NCBI RefSeq assembly: GCF_016654115.1
Contig: NZ_JAEQAZ010000063.1
Location: 22,089-86,088 of the forward strand
Source: Streptomyces sp. MBT53
Lineage (GTDB): Bacteria; Actinomycetota; Actinomycetes; Streptomycetales; Streptomycetaceae
Reading direction: 5' to 3'
DNA: 64,000 nucleotides
The translations under genes and the position numbers were made by a program. Positions within the stretch are counted from its first letter, which is position 1. Each line of letters opens with the position of its first letter. Positions 24,762 through 33,948 of this stretch are shown here, one piece after another. The notes under the pieces are model-generated. The model had not been told where the DNA came from and searched no databases. It worked only from the letters and a program-made list of their open reading frames with translations.

Positions 24762-25888
24762 TGGCCCCGCAGACCGTCGGGCGCGGTGAGCCGCTCGTGC
24801 ACCGGGTCGAGACGGCTGTGTACACCGTCCCCACCGACGCGCTGGAAGGTGACGGCACCCTGACCTGGGACTCGACCACCATGGTCGTGGTCCAGGTGCA
24901 CGGGGGCGGGGCCACGGGACTCGGATACACATACGGCGCCGCCGCGACCGCGCACGTCGTCGATCAGCAACTCGCCGACGTGGTAACGGGGTTGAGCGTC
25001 TGGGACGTGCCCGCCGCCAACGAGTCGATGAACCGGGCCGTCCGCAACGCCGGCCGCCCCGGCCTGATCGCCGGCGCCGTCTCGGCCGTGGACATCGCCT
25101 TGTGGGACCTGAAGGCCCGTCTCCTCGACCTGCCTCTGATACGGCTGCTCGGCGCGAGCCGCACCGACGTGCCCGTGTACGGCAGCGGCGGCTTCACGAC
25201 GTACGACGAGCAGCAGCTGGATCGTCAACTGCGCTGCTGGGTCGAGGAGTTGGATATCCCCCGGGTGAAGATCAAGATCGGGGAGTCCTGGGGTCGGGCC
25301 GAGCGACGGGACCGCGAGCGGATCGCGCGGGCTCGCCGGAGCATCGGCGACGCGGCGGAGTTGTACGCCGACGCCAATGGTGGCTACGGCTGCAAACAGG
25401 CGATCCGCATGGGCCGCCATCTCGACGAGCATGACGTGACGTGGTTCGAGGAACCCGTCTCCTCCGACGACCCGGTCGGCCTGGCGGCGATCCGGGCAGC
25501 CGTCCTGCCCGAGGTGACCGCCGGTGAATACGGCTACACCCTCGCCTACTTCGGGCAGATGCTGGGCGCCGGAGCCGTCGACTGCCTCCAGGCGGACGCC
25601 ACCCGCTGCGGCGGCATCACCGTCTGGCTGCGCGCGGCGGCCCTCGCGGAAGCGGCCGGCCTGGAACTCTCCGGGCACTGCGCCCCGCACGTCCACGCGC
25701 ACGTGGCCGCCGCGATCCCCAACCTGCGCCATCTGGAGTGGTTCCACGACCACACGCGCATCGAGGACCTCTTCTTCGACGGCACCCTCGATCCCCAGGG
25801 CGGCAGCATCCACCCGGGCGCAGAAGGCGCGCCCGGCCACGGCCTGACCCTCCGCAGCGAACAGGCCGAGAAGTACCGGACCGGATAG
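24761..25888 (+). CDS. enolase-superfamily (mandelate racemase/muconate lactonizing) enzyme
   Basis: 375 residues. TGATG overlap with the TPP gene and GGGGGAG upstream. It shows the MR-type KxK acid/base motif (PRVKIKIGESWG), metal ligands in LYADANGGYG, WFEEPVSSDDP and a GEYGYT segment, and a C-terminal histidine region (LSGHCAPHVHAHVAAA). Members abstract a proton alpha to a carboxylate, for example sugar-acid dehydratases. The substrate is not predictable here. Confidence 0.86.
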   Translation: MAPQTVGRGEPLVHRVETAVYTVPTDALEGDGTLTWDSTTMVVVQVHGGGATGLGYTYGAAATAHVVDQQLADVVTGLSVWDVPAANESMNRAVRNAGRPGLIAGAVSAVDIALWDLKARLLDLPLIRLLGASRTDVPVYGSGGFTTYDEQQLDRQLRCWVEELDIPRVKIKIGESWGRAERRDRERIARARRSIGDAAELYADANGGYGCKQAIRMGRHLDEHDVTWFEEPVSSDDPVGLAAIRAAVLPEVTAGEYGYTLAYFGQMLGAGAVDCLQADATRCGGITVWLRAAALAEAAGLELSGHCAPHVHAHVAAAIPNLRHLEWFHDHTRIEDLFFDGTLDPQGGSIHPGAEGAPGHGLTLRSEQAEKYRTG

Positions 25889-25900
25889 GAACGGAAGACG

Positions 25901-27691
25901 ATGAGCACGCCGGAAACAGCCGAGCGCGACGCGTTCCCGCCGCAGGCGCTGCACGACTACGCCTTCCTCGCCGACGGCGAACGCGGGGCACTGGTCGGCC
26001 CACGCGGGGAGATCGCCTGGCTGTGCGCACCCCGCTGGCACAGCGGCGCGGTCCTCTCCACTCTCATCGGCGGAAGCGGTCTCTACGCCGTCACGCCGAG
26101 GGGGCGCTTCGTGCCCGGCGGACACTACGAAGAGGGCTCCCTGATCTGGCGCAGCCGCTGGGTCACCGAGGACGGGATCGTGGAATGCCGGGAAACGCTG
26201 GGGTTTCCGGGCGAGCGGGGCCGACTCGTGCTGCTGCGGCGCGTGCGGGCGACGGAGGGACCGGCCCGCGTCCGGGTGCTGCTGCATCCCCTCGCCGAGT
26301 ACGGCACCCAGCGCCTGCGTGACGCGCGACGCGACGACGACGGTGTGTGGACCGCACGGGTGGGAGACCTGCACCTGCGGTGGACCGGTGGCGGCGACGC
26401 CTCGCTCTCCGAAGTCGGCTCCAGCGGTGGGAAGTTCACCCTCGACCTCACTCTGGACGCCGGACAGCGGCACGACCTGGTGCTCGAACTTGGTGAGTTC
26501 CCGCTGTGGGACACCCCCGTTCCTGATCCGTCCACGGAGTGGTCCCGGACCGAACGCGCTTGGCAGGACGCCGTACCCGGGCTCGACGACACCGTCGCCG
26601 CCCGCGACGCACGGCAGGCGTACGCCGTACTGCGCGGCATGACCAGCGCCGACGGAGGCATGGTCGCCGCGGCCACGACGAGCCTCCCGGAGCGTTCCGA
26701 GGAGGGACGCAACTACGACTACCGCTACGCGTGGATCCGCGACCAGTGCTACGCGGGCCAGGCGGTCGCCGCGGCCGGTCAACACCCCTTGCTGGACGAG
26801 GCGGTTCGGTTCGTCGGTGCCCGCCTGCATGAGGACGGGCCGAAACTGAAACCCGCGTACACGGTCGACGGCGGTCCCGTGCCCGACCAGCGCACGCTCC
26901 AACTGCCCGGCTATCCCGGTGGGTTCGACCGGATCGGGAACCATGTCAACCGTCAGTTCCAACTCGACGTGTTCGGTGAGGCGTTGCTGCTGTTCGCCGC
27001 CGCAGCGCGCCACGACCGGCTCGACCGGGACGGTCGGCAGGCCGCCGAGATCGCCGTGGCCGCCATCGCCGCCCGCTGGAACGAACCGGACGCGGGCATC
27101 TGGGAGTTGGACGACCGGGCTTGGACACACAGCCGTCTGATCTGCGCGGCGGGGCTGCGCCGGATCGCCGACGTGGCGCCGGACGCGGCCCGCAAGAGTA
27201 AGTGGATCGAGCTGGCCGACACGATCCTCGCGCACACCGCGGCACACGCTCTGCACCCCGACGGACACTGGCAACGCGCCCCGGACGACCCGGGCTTGGA
27301 CGCGGCCCTGCTGCTGCCGCCGGTACGCGGACTGCTCCCGGCCGACGACCCCCGCACCCGCGCCACCCTCCACGCCTACACCGAGAACCTCACCCGCGAC
27401 CACTACGCCTACCGCTTCCGGCACGACGAACGCCCCCTGGAGGAAGCCGAAGGCGCCTTCCTGCTCTGCGGTTTCGTGACGGCGCTGGCCGAACACCACC
27501 AGGGACGAGAGGTGGACGCCCACCGCTGGTTCGAACGCAACCGGGACGCGTGCGGAGCGGCGGGCCTGTACTCCGAGGAGTACGACATCGCCCAACGGCA
27601 ACTGCGCGGCAACCTGCCCCAGGCTTTCGTCCACGCCCTCATGCTCGACACCGCGGCCACCCTCGCCCGAACTCCGGGCATTCCCACCTGA
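25901..27691 (+). CDS. glycoside hydrolase family 15 protein (glucoamylase/trehalase-like)
   Basis: 596 residues. An N-terminal beta-sandwich domain (DYAFLADGERGALVGPRGEI, AWLCAPRWHSGAVLSTLIGG) is followed by the (alpha/alpha)6 barrel with GRNYDYRYAWIRDQCYAGQA and, near the end, AEGAFLLCGFVTALAEHHQG. Actinobacterial GH15 proteins of this size include trehalases and glucoamylase-like enzymes; trehalose turnover would fit a stress regulon. There is no signal peptide, so it is cytoplasmic. Confidence 0.87.
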   Translation: MSTPETAERDAFPPQALHDYAFLADGERGALVGPRGEIAWLCAPRWHSGAVLSTLIGGSGLYAVTPRGRFVPGGHYEEGSLIWRSRWVTEDGIVECRETLGFPGERGRLVLLRRVRATEGPARVRVLLHPLAEYGTQRLRDARRDDDGVWTARVGDLHLRWTGGGDASLSEVGSSGGKFTLDLTLDAGQRHDLVLELGEFPLWDTPVPDPSTEWSRTERAWQDAVPGLDDTVAARDARQAYAVLRGMTSADGGMVAAATTSLPERSEEGRNYDYRYAWIRDQCYAGQAVAAAGQHPLLDEAVRFVGARLHEDGPKLKPAYTVDGGPVPDQRTLQLPGYPGGFDRIGNHVNRQFQLDVFGEALLLFAAAARHDRLDRDGRQAAEIAVAAIAARWNEPDAGIWELDDRAWTHSRLICAAGLRRIADVAPDAARKSKWIELADTILAHTAAHALHPDGHWQRAPDDPGLDAALLLPPVRGLLPADDPRTRATLHAYTENLTRDHYAYRFRHDERPLEEAEGAFLLCGFVTALAEHHQGREVDAHRWFERNRDACGAAGLYSEEYDIAQRQLRGNLPQAFVHALMLDTAATLARTPGIPT

Positions 27692-27714
27692 CTTCCGAGA
27701 CGAACAGGACGAGC

Positions 27715-28728
27715 ATGAACCAGCAGACCGTCGTCATCACCGGGGCCAGCGCCGGCATCGGCCGGGCCACCGCGCGACTCTTCGCCGAGCGGGGCGCCAA
27801 CGTCGTCCTTCTCGCGCGGGGCAAGGCGGGCCTCGACGCCACGGCAGCCGACGTCGAGGACCGGGGCGGCCGCGCCCTCGCGGTGCCCACCGACATGGCC
27901 GACCCCGAACAGGTCGAGGCCGCGGCCGTGGCCGCCGAGGAAGCCTTCGGGCCGATCGACATCTGGGTCAACAACGCCTTCACGTCGGTGTTCGCGCCGT
28001 TCATGGAGATCGAACCCGCCGAGTACAAGCGGGTCACCGAGGTCAGCTATCTGGGCTTCGTGCACGGCACCCGGGCCGCGCTGCAGCGCATGATCCCCCG
28101 GGACGCGGGCGTGATCGTGCAGGTCGGCTCGGCCCTCGGTGACCGCTCCATCCCGCTCCAGTCCGCCTACTGCGGTGCCAAGCACGCCGTCAACGGCTTC
28201 ACGTCGAGCGTGCGCACCGAGCTGATGCACCAGCACAGCCACGTGAGCATCACCGTGGTACAGATGCCGGCCGTCAACACCCCCCAGTTCTCATGGGTGT
28301 TGTCCCGCCTGCCGAAGAGCCCCCAGCCCGTACCGCCCATCTATCAGCCGGAGGTGGCGGCCCGCGCCGTAGTGAACGCGGCGGACCATCCGCACCGCAA
28401 GCAGTACTACGTCGGCGCGTCCACCGCCGCGACCATCCTCGCCAACAAGCTCGCGCCCGCCCTGCTGGACCGCTACCTCGCCCGCACGGGCTACGCGTCG
28501 CAGCAGACCGACGACAGCGGATCCGGCACCCGCCCGGCCAACCTGTGGCATCCGGCGGACGAGGCCCCGGAGCACGACTTCGGCGCACGGGGCTCCTTCG
28601 ACGAGAGGTCCCACTCGCGCTCGACGGAAGCAGCGCTCGCGCGACACCCCGGGCTCGTGCTGGCCGTCGCGACGGGAGTGGCGGCGGTGGGTCTGGGAGC
28701 GGTGATCCGGCGCCGGCGAGTGCGTTAG
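27715..28728 (+). CDS. short-chain dehydrogenase/reductase with C-terminal hydrophobic tail
   Basis: 337 residues. The Rossmann motif is VVITGASAGIGRATARLFAE; catalytic residues are in SALGDRSIPLQSAYCGAKHA (Ser, Tyr, Lys). About 80 residues longer than a minimal SDR, ending in a membrane-like helix GLVLAVATGVAAVGLGAVI and RRRRVR. Such long SDRs are common near stress genes of streptomycetes. Last gene of the 19.9-28.7 kb run. Confidence 0.87.
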   Translation: MNQQTVVITGASAGIGRATARLFAERGANVVLLARGKAGLDATAADVEDRGGRALAVPTDMADPEQVEAAAVAAEEAFGPIDIWVNNAFTSVFAPFMEIEPAEYKRVTEVSYLGFVHGTRAALQRMIPRDAGVIVQVGSALGDRSIPLQSAYCGAKHAVNGFTSSVRTELMHQHSHVSITVVQMPAVNTPQFSWVLSRLPKSPQPVPPIYQPEVAARAVVNAADHPHRKQYYVGASTAATILANKLAPALLDRYLARTGYASQQTDDSGSGTRPANLWHPADEAPEHDFGARGSFDERSHSRSTEAALARHPGLVLAVATGVAAVGLGAVIRRRRVR

Positions 28729-28732
28729 CCGT

Positions 28733-29221
28733 TCAGTCCGCCGGGTGGCCCGGAGCGATGTCGTGGGTGTCGCCGAGGGTCAGCAGAGCCGTGTGGTCGC
28801 CCGAGCGGTTCTCCGCCGCTTCCGGGGCGAGCAAGAAACCGACGTGGTCGCCGCCGTCGATCCGGTTCTCCACGCGACCGACGAACCAGGCGGGGGCTTC
28901 GTCGAGGATCACTGATCCGCCCGGCCCCCAGTGCCAAGTGACCTCGGCGAACTTGTCCGTACGATCGCCGGTCTCGCCGCCGAAGAGCTGGGCCAGCCGG
29001 TCCTGGTCACGGCGGAGGAGATGGACCGCGAGTCGTTCGGCGCGCTCGGCGACCCGGTACGTCCGGTTGGCCTTGGACAGCCAGACCATGAACCGCGCGG
29101 GTTCGATCGAGCACTGCGAGGCGAATCCGACCAGGCAGCCGCCTCGCTCCCCGTCTGTCTCGGCGGTCACGACGTACATCGGGTAGTCGAGCAGGTCGGT
29201 GAAGGGATCGAGATCGGTCAC
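28733..29221 (-). CDS. flavin reductase family (FMN-binding split barrel) protein
   Basis: 162 residues from GTG 29221 with GGGAG upstream; a TTG 7 codons further up is less likely. YPMYVVTAETDGERGGCLVG, FASQCSIEPARFMVWLSKAN and ERLAVHLLRRDQDRLAQLFG are the signature of FMN/FAD reductases of the HpaC type. Convergent with the SDR gene, with stops only 5 nt apart. Confidence 0.85.
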   Translation of the reverse strand: MTDLDPFTDLLDYPMYVVTAETDGERGGCLVGFASQCSIEPARFMVWLSKANRTYRVAERAERLAVHLLRRDQDRLAQLFGGETGDRTDKFAEVTWHWGPGGSVILDEAPAWFVGRVENRIDGGDHVGFLLAPEAAENRSGDHTALLTLGDTHDIAPGHPAD

Positions 29222-29314
29222 GGTGTTCGGCTCCCGCCACAAGAGATCGGATGTCGGCCAAGCGTTCCCCGGTTCCGTGTGCCGGTCGGTTCACGACGCG
29301 CGGGGCACTGACGC

Positions 29315-29339
29315 GGTACGACCGGAGTAGCAGGGGTAC
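29315..29339 (+). promoter_or_regulatory. possible sigma-B-type promoter of the AI-2E transporter gene
   Basis: GGTA, 15 nt, GGGTAC, 55 nt upstream of ATG 29394. The -35 lacks the final T of GNNT, so it is a partial match. Confidence 0.35.
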
Positions 29340-29393
29340 CCGGAACATCCGCGCCCATTCGAGGCCATGAGGCCATCTAGGAGAGCCGTCGCG

Positions 29394-30572
29394 ATGTCTG
29401 CGCAGTCCGAGCCCGAGTCCGCCCGGGACGAGCAGGGCGCTCCGGAAGGGACGGACGTGAACGGCTCCGCCCCCGGCCCGGCGGACGCCGTACAGGAGTT
29501 CCGGAAGGCGCCGCCGCAGCCCCCGCCCAGAGATTCACGCGGTGGACGCAGGCGGTCATGGGTGAGGGTGGGCTTCGCGCTGGGCCTGGGGGCGAGCCTG
29601 GCGTGGCTCGCCGTCCAGACCGTTCTGCGGGTCAGTTCGATGCTGACCCTGCTCCTGCTGGCCGTGTTCATCGCGATCAGCCTGGAGCCGCTCGTTGTCT
29701 GGTTCACGCGCCGGGGGCTGCGGCGCGGCTGGGCCGTCGCGATCGTACTGACGGGCTTCGTCGTCGTACTCGGCGGCTTCCTGGCTCTGGTCATCCCGCC
29801 GGTGGCCAAGGAGATCAGCGCGCTGGTCGACGCGGTGCCCGGCTGGCTGGAGCAGGTCCACGACCACCAGTCGACGATCGGTCGCCTGGAGGACCGCTAC
29901 CACGTGGTCGAGAAGGCCAAGGAGCAGATCGGTTCGGGAGGCGGAGCGTCCGGCCTGGCGGGAGGCGTCCTGGGCGCCGGTCAGATGGTCCTGAGCACGG
30001 TCACGTCCACGGCGATCGTGATCACGGTGACCCTGTACTGCATGGCGGCCCTGCCGGCCATCAAGGAGTTCTGCTACCGCTTCGTCGCGGTCAGCCGCCG
30101 TGAGCGCGTCGAGGGCGTGGCCGAGGAAGTCATGAACCGCATCGGCAAGTTCATGCTCGGCAACCTCGTCACCTCGGGCATCGCCGGCGTGGCGACCTTC
30201 GGCTGGTGCGCGGCCACCGGCGTCCCGTACGCCGCCGCGCTGGGCATCTTCACCGCCCTCATGGACCTGATCCCGATCGTCGGCTCCACCCTCGCGGGAA
30301 TCGTCGTCAGCCTGGTCGCGCTGTCGGTGTCCCTGCCCATCGCGATCGCGACCGCGGTCTTCTACGTCGTCTTCCGCGTCGCCGAGGACTACCTCATCGT
30401 GCCCAGGGCCATGAAGTTCGCCGTGGACGTCCATCCGCTGGTCACCGTCGTTGCGGTTCTGGTCGGCGGGGCGCTTCTCGGCATCATCGGTGCCCTCGTC
30501 GCGATCCCGGTGGCCGTCGCCGTCGGCCTGGTCCTGGACGAGTACGTGTTTCCCAAGAAGGAACGGACATGA
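29394..30572 (+). CDS. AI-2E family transporter (PerM-like membrane protein)
   Basis: 392 residues from ATG 29394 with a TAGGAGAG site. A disordered, acidic 60-residue N-terminus is followed by eight or so membrane helices in the AI-2E pattern: AVFIAISLEPLVVWFTRRGL, VIPPVAKEISALVDAVPGWL, then ALMDLIPIVGSTLAGIVVSL and FYVVFRVAEDYLIVPRAMKF. The family exports small molecules or ions; autoinducer-2 transport is only one assigned role. Confidence 0.87.
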   Translation: MSAQSEPESARDEQGAPEGTDVNGSAPGPADAVQEFRKAPPQPPPRDSRGGRRRSWVRVGFALGLGASLAWLAVQTVLRVSSMLTLLLLAVFIAISLEPLVVWFTRRGLRRGWAVAIVLTGFVVVLGGFLALVIPPVAKEISALVDAVPGWLEQVHDHQSTIGRLEDRYHVVEKAKEQIGSGGGASGLAGGVLGAGQMVLSTVTSTAIVITVTLYCMAALPAIKEFCYRFVAVSRRERVEGVAEEVMNRIGKFMLGNLVTSGIAGVATFGWCAATGVPYAAALGIFTALMDLIPIVGSTLAGIVVSLVALSVSLPIAIATAVFYVVFRVAEDYLIVPRAMKFAVDVHPLVTVVAVLVGGALLGIIGALVAIPVAVAVGLVLDEYVFPKKERT

Positions 30573-30592
30573 CGGCCGCGGGGATTCCGGTT

Positions 30593-30617
30593 GCCTGAAA
30601 TAGCATGAGATGGGTAC
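30593..30617 (+). promoter_or_regulatory. sigma-B-type promoter of the 30.7-32.7 kb operon
   Basis: GCCT, exactly 15 nt, GGGTAC, 48 nt upstream of ATG 30665. Confidence 0.55.
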
Positions 30618-30664
30618 CCGCACACGGAATCCCCGATCCCGATTACCCGAGGAGAGTGCCCCCG

Positions 30665-31009
30665 ATGGTCACCGTGTCCCTCACCGGAGCGTCCAGGGAG
30701 GATGCCGCCACCGTTTTCGGCGTCCTGCGGACGGCGTTCCCCACCGACCGCCCCTCCGACGACGTGCCGCAGGAACAGCCGGGCGACCGCTCCGCCGTGT
30801 GGAGCGCGGAGTTCGAGCCGACGCAGGAATGGATCCCGACCGGTCCGATGCCCCTGGAGGGGTCGGTCACCGCCACGCTGCAAGGCGACTACGTCGCAGT
30901 GGACCAGCTGTTCGAAGCCCTGAGCACCACGTTCGCCGTCGAACACTGGGGCGCCGCGTCGGGGGACCAGGAGAAGGAGGTCGACCTGCGGCTCGGGACG
31001 AAGGAGTGA
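30665..31009 (+). CDS. 114-aa hypothetical protein
   Basis: ATG 30665 with GAGGAGAG upstream. Alternating hydrophobic/charged residues suggest a small alpha/beta protein (VTVSLTGASREDAATVFGVL, SVTATLQGDYVAVDQLFEAL). No family recognised. First gene of an operon with an F420-dependent oxidoreductase and a HAD phosphatase. Confidence 0.7.
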   Translation: MVTVSLTGASREDAATVFGVLRTAFPTDRPSDDVPQEQPGDRSAVWSAEFEPTQEWIPTGPMPLEGSVTATLQGDYVAVDQLFEALSTTFAVEHWGAASGDQEKEVDLRLGTKE

Positions 31010-31064
31010 CGGTGACGAGGCGGGAGACCGTAGCGCGCGGGCGAACCACGAGGAGTTGAGCGGC

Positions 31065-32030
31065 ATGGTGCGGATCGGGTACACGATGATGACCGAGCAG
31101 GTCGGCCCACGAGAACTCGTCGACCATGTGGTCGGCGCCGAGCACGCGGGCTTCGACTTCTCGGTCACGTCCGACCACTACTTCCCCTGGCTGGAATCCC
31201 AGGGCCACGCCGCCTACGCGTGGAGCGTACTCGGCGCCGCCGCACAGGCCACCGAACGCATCCCCCTCATGACCTACGTGACCTGCCCGACCACGCGTTA
31301 CCACCCGGCGGTCGTCGCCCAGAAGGCCGCCACCCTGCAACTCCTCTCCGAGGGCCGCTTCCGCCTCGGTCTGGGCTCTGGCGAGAACCTCAACGAGCAT
31401 GTGGTGGGCGGCGGTTGGCCCGCCGCCCACGTCCGGCTGGAGAAGCTGGAGGAGGCCGTCGAGATCATCCGCGCGCTCCTCGCGGGGGAGAGCGTCAGCC
31501 ACCACGGCGCCCACTTCGACGTGGAGAACGCCAAGGTGTGGGATCTGTCCGACACGCCTCCGCCGATCGGCGTCGCCGTCTCCGGCGACAGCTCGTGCGA
31601 ACTCGCGGGCCGGCTGGCCGACTTGCTGATCGCCACCGAACCCCGGCCGGAACTGATCTCCGCGTTCGACCGCCACGGCGGCACGGGCAAGCCCAAGGTC
31701 GGCCAACTGCCCATCTGCTACGACGTCGACCGCGATGCGGCGATCGCCCGCGCCCACGACCAGTTCCGCTGGTTCGGCGGTGGCTGGCCGGTCAACTCCG
31801 AACTGCCCGGACCCGCCGCGTTCGAGGGCGCCACGCGGTTTGTACGGCCCGAGGACGTGGCCGAGTCGATTCCGTGCGGCGACGACGTGGAGGCGGTCGT
31901 CGAGGCCGTACGACCGTATGTGGATGCGGGGTTCACCGAGGTCGCCCTCGTGCAGATCGGCGGGGAGCACCAGGTGCCCTACTTGGAGTGGGCCGAGCAG
32001 AAGCTGCTGCCCGCCCTGCGGGAGTTGTGA
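31065..32030 (+). CDS. F420-dependent LLM-class oxidoreductase
   Basis: 321 residues. VRIGYTMMTEQVGPRELVDH, DFSVTSDHYFPWLESQGHAA and GRFRLGLGSGENLNEHVVGG are the diagnostic blocks of the F420-dependent G6PDH-like (TIGR03557-type) subfamily. Full-length paralogue of the partial gene at the left edge of the window. Confidence 0.9.
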   Translation: MVRIGYTMMTEQVGPRELVDHVVGAEHAGFDFSVTSDHYFPWLESQGHAAYAWSVLGAAAQATERIPLMTYVTCPTTRYHPAVVAQKAATLQLLSEGRFRLGLGSGENLNEHVVGGGWPAAHVRLEKLEEAVEIIRALLAGESVSHHGAHFDVENAKVWDLSDTPPPIGVAVSGDSSCELAGRLADLLIATEPRPELISAFDRHGGTGKPKVGQLPICYDVDRDAAIARAHDQFRWFGGGWPVNSELPGPAAFEGATRFVRPEDVAESIPCGDDVEAVVEAVRPYVDAGFTEVALVQIGGEHQVPYLEWAEQKLLPALREL

Positions 32031-32037
32031 GCGTGTG

Positions 32038-32727
32038 ATGACGGCGAAACGTGCTGCGATCTTCGACGTCGACGGAACGCTTGTCGACACCAACCACCTG
32101 CATGTCGTGACCTGGTGGGAGGCGTTCAGGCAGGCGGACCGCCACGTCTCCATGCGGGACATCCACCGCGCTGTGGGCCTCGGCGGCGGCGACCTGCTCG
32201 ACCACCTGCTCGGCGACGGCGACGGCGCCGGCGACGACCGCGATCCCGATGAGGACGCGCAGGTCGTCGCGGCCCACCACGCCCTGTACGCCACGTACTT
32301 CGAGCGGCTCCCGGCGCTGGACGCGGCGGGTGAGCTGCTGCGCGCGCTGGCCGGTAGGGGCTGGGCGATCGTCCTGGCGACCTCGGCGAGCGGCGCGGAA
32401 CTCTCCGCGCTACGCCGTGCCATCGACGCGGACGACGTCATTCTCGGGGCGACCAGCGCGGACGACGTCGCCGAGGGCAAACCCGCGCCCGACCCCGTCC
32501 GGCAGGCCAGGGAGCTGGCCGATGTACCGAGCGAACGGGCCGTGTTCGTCGGTGACACGGTCTGGGACATGAAGGCCGCGGTCCGGGACGGAGTCGTTCC
32601 GGTGGCGGTGCTGTCGGGCGGGATCCCGCGCGCGGATCTGGAGAGCGCCGGTGCTCACGCCGTGTACCGGGATCCGGCAGACCTGCTCGGCCGCTTGGAC
32701 TCCAGCGTCTTCGCCGACAAGGAGTGA
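32038..32727 (+). CDS. HAD-superfamily hydrolase (phosphoglycolate phosphatase-like)
   Basis: 229 residues from ATG 32038, 7 nt after the previous stop. Motif I AIFDVDGTLVDTNHLH, motif II VLATSASGAEL, motif III lysine in AEGKPAPDPV and motif IV VFVGDTVWDMKAAV are all intact. It has an alpha-helical cap between residues ~20 and 85 with an acidic insert (GDGDGAGDDRDPDEDAQ). Phosphatase of a small metabolite; the substrate is unknown. Confidence 0.88.
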   Translation: MTAKRAAIFDVDGTLVDTNHLHVVTWWEAFRQADRHVSMRDIHRAVGLGGGDLLDHLLGDGDGAGDDRDPDEDAQVVAAHHALYATYFERLPALDAAGELLRALAGRGWAIVLATSASGAELSALRRAIDADDVILGATSADDVAEGKPAPDPVRQARELADVPSERAVFVGDTVWDMKAAVRDGVVPVAVLSGGIPRADLESAGAHAVYRDPADLLGRLDSSVFADKE

Positions 32728-32770
32728 CCCGGTCCTTCGGACACCGTCGAGGCCGACGAAGCCAGTCACC

Positions 32771-32998
32771 TCACCGAGACTTCGGCGGATTGGCCGGGCG
32801 GCCCGCAGCGGCGTCGGCGCAGCCTGCCATCCAGTGCCGGGACGGTTCCCTTCCGCTTCGTGTGACGTACTCCTCGCACACGGTTGATTCGTCCTGGCCG
32901 GCCCTGTAGCCCTCCTCGTACTGCTGCCGGTAGCTGTTCTCGCACCCGGACACCAGCAGCAAGGGAACGACCAGAAGGGCAACCATGAACCCCTTCAC
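32771..32998 (-). CDS. small lipoprotein
   Basis: 75 residues from GTG 32998. The signal peptide KGFMVALLVVPLLLVSGC ends in a lipobox (LVSGC). The mature part has a GYRAGQDE repeat-like motif, two further cysteines (VCEEY, AGCADAAAG) and a charged tail. Predicted extracytoplasmic lipoprotein of unknown function, convergent with the HAD gene. Confidence 0.7.
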   Translation of the reverse strand: MKGFMVALLVVPLLLVSGCENSYRQQYEEGYRAGQDESTVCEEYVTRSGREPSRHWMAGCADAAAGRPANPPKSR

Positions 32999-33948
32999 AC
33001 GCAAGGTGGAGCCGAACCGGCCGCACCGCGGTACGGCACCGGGCTCACGCCTGACGTGAAGAAACGGGAGGGTTCCGTCGTCCATGCGGCTCACCCTTCC
33101 AGAACACCCCTCCTACTGGAGCGGGTTCGCCTGGCGGTGAGGTGGCCGGGCGATACGCATGGCGTGCTTGCCTTGCGGCTCCGGACGGGCGTAAGGCGGC
33201 AGTCACCGGGTAACCGGAGCGCGATGGCGGGGGCGGCGCACTGCCTGGGGAGGTCGCGCGCCGCTCCCCGCCGGACTTTTCCGGCGCTCTTCGTCATCTT
33301 TTGCGGCTGTGGCTTCTACGTCCCCGGCTAGTGCCGGGGTGGAGTGGACAGCGACGTTCGAATGCCGTGCAAGGTCTTCCAGTGCGTCATCCGCCGACTT
33401 CGGCACCTGTTCCACATGGTCCCCATGGTCCCCGCTGGTCGCAGCGTTGCCCTGCAGGGCAACGCTGCACGGTAGAAGGGGAACGATGGGCGCACGCAAG
33501 TACGCATGGCCAAAGCGCGTGCGACCGGACATGATCCGGAACGCTTGGCTGAAAGTAACTTGGAGATGGGGTGTGGCGATCAGCGCGGGCGAAGTGGAGC
33601 TGGTCTCACGGCGACGGCAGCGTCATCATGGTCGACCGGATCACCATCTCAGCGCGATGTGACCCAGGGGATTTTGAGCATCAGTCGCTGGAACGGCCAC
33701 TTCGGGGCGACTCTGTATGAGTGAGAACGGCCCTACTGGGCTGCTCGTAGCGAGGCGGGCAGCATTCGGTCCAGTTCCTCGTCGCTGAACGTCATGTCCT
33801 CGTTGAACTGCAGGGCTTGCTGTGCGTTCGAACCTGCTGGCAGTACTCATCGTCCTCCGATCGGACAGGCGCAGAGGAGCGTACAACCGAGAGCCACATG
33901 CTCGTCTTCAGTTCCACTCGCCGAAGGAGCTCCATCAACGGGCCCGGC
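32999..33948. other. about 950 bp without a supportable gene
   Basis: Six-frame reading gives only short frames lacking good starts, codon bias or known motifs. A short minus-strand frame near 33738-33797 (MTFSDEELDRMLPASLRAAQ, then stop) reads like the tail of a small gene but has no supported upstream part. A small inverted repeat, gcgttgccctgcagggcaacgc, lies near 33442-33463 and could form a hairpin. Probably decayed sequence between two gene blocks. Confidence 0.5.

Noticed and set aside
23879..27634. 1251-aa minus-strand frame
   Set aside because: Spans the antisense of three coupled metabolic genes; a by-product of high GC.
33815..33850. GGTTCGAAC, reminiscent of a tRNA T-loop
   Set aside because: Flanking bases do not pair as a T-stem, and no acceptor, D or anticodon arm is present.
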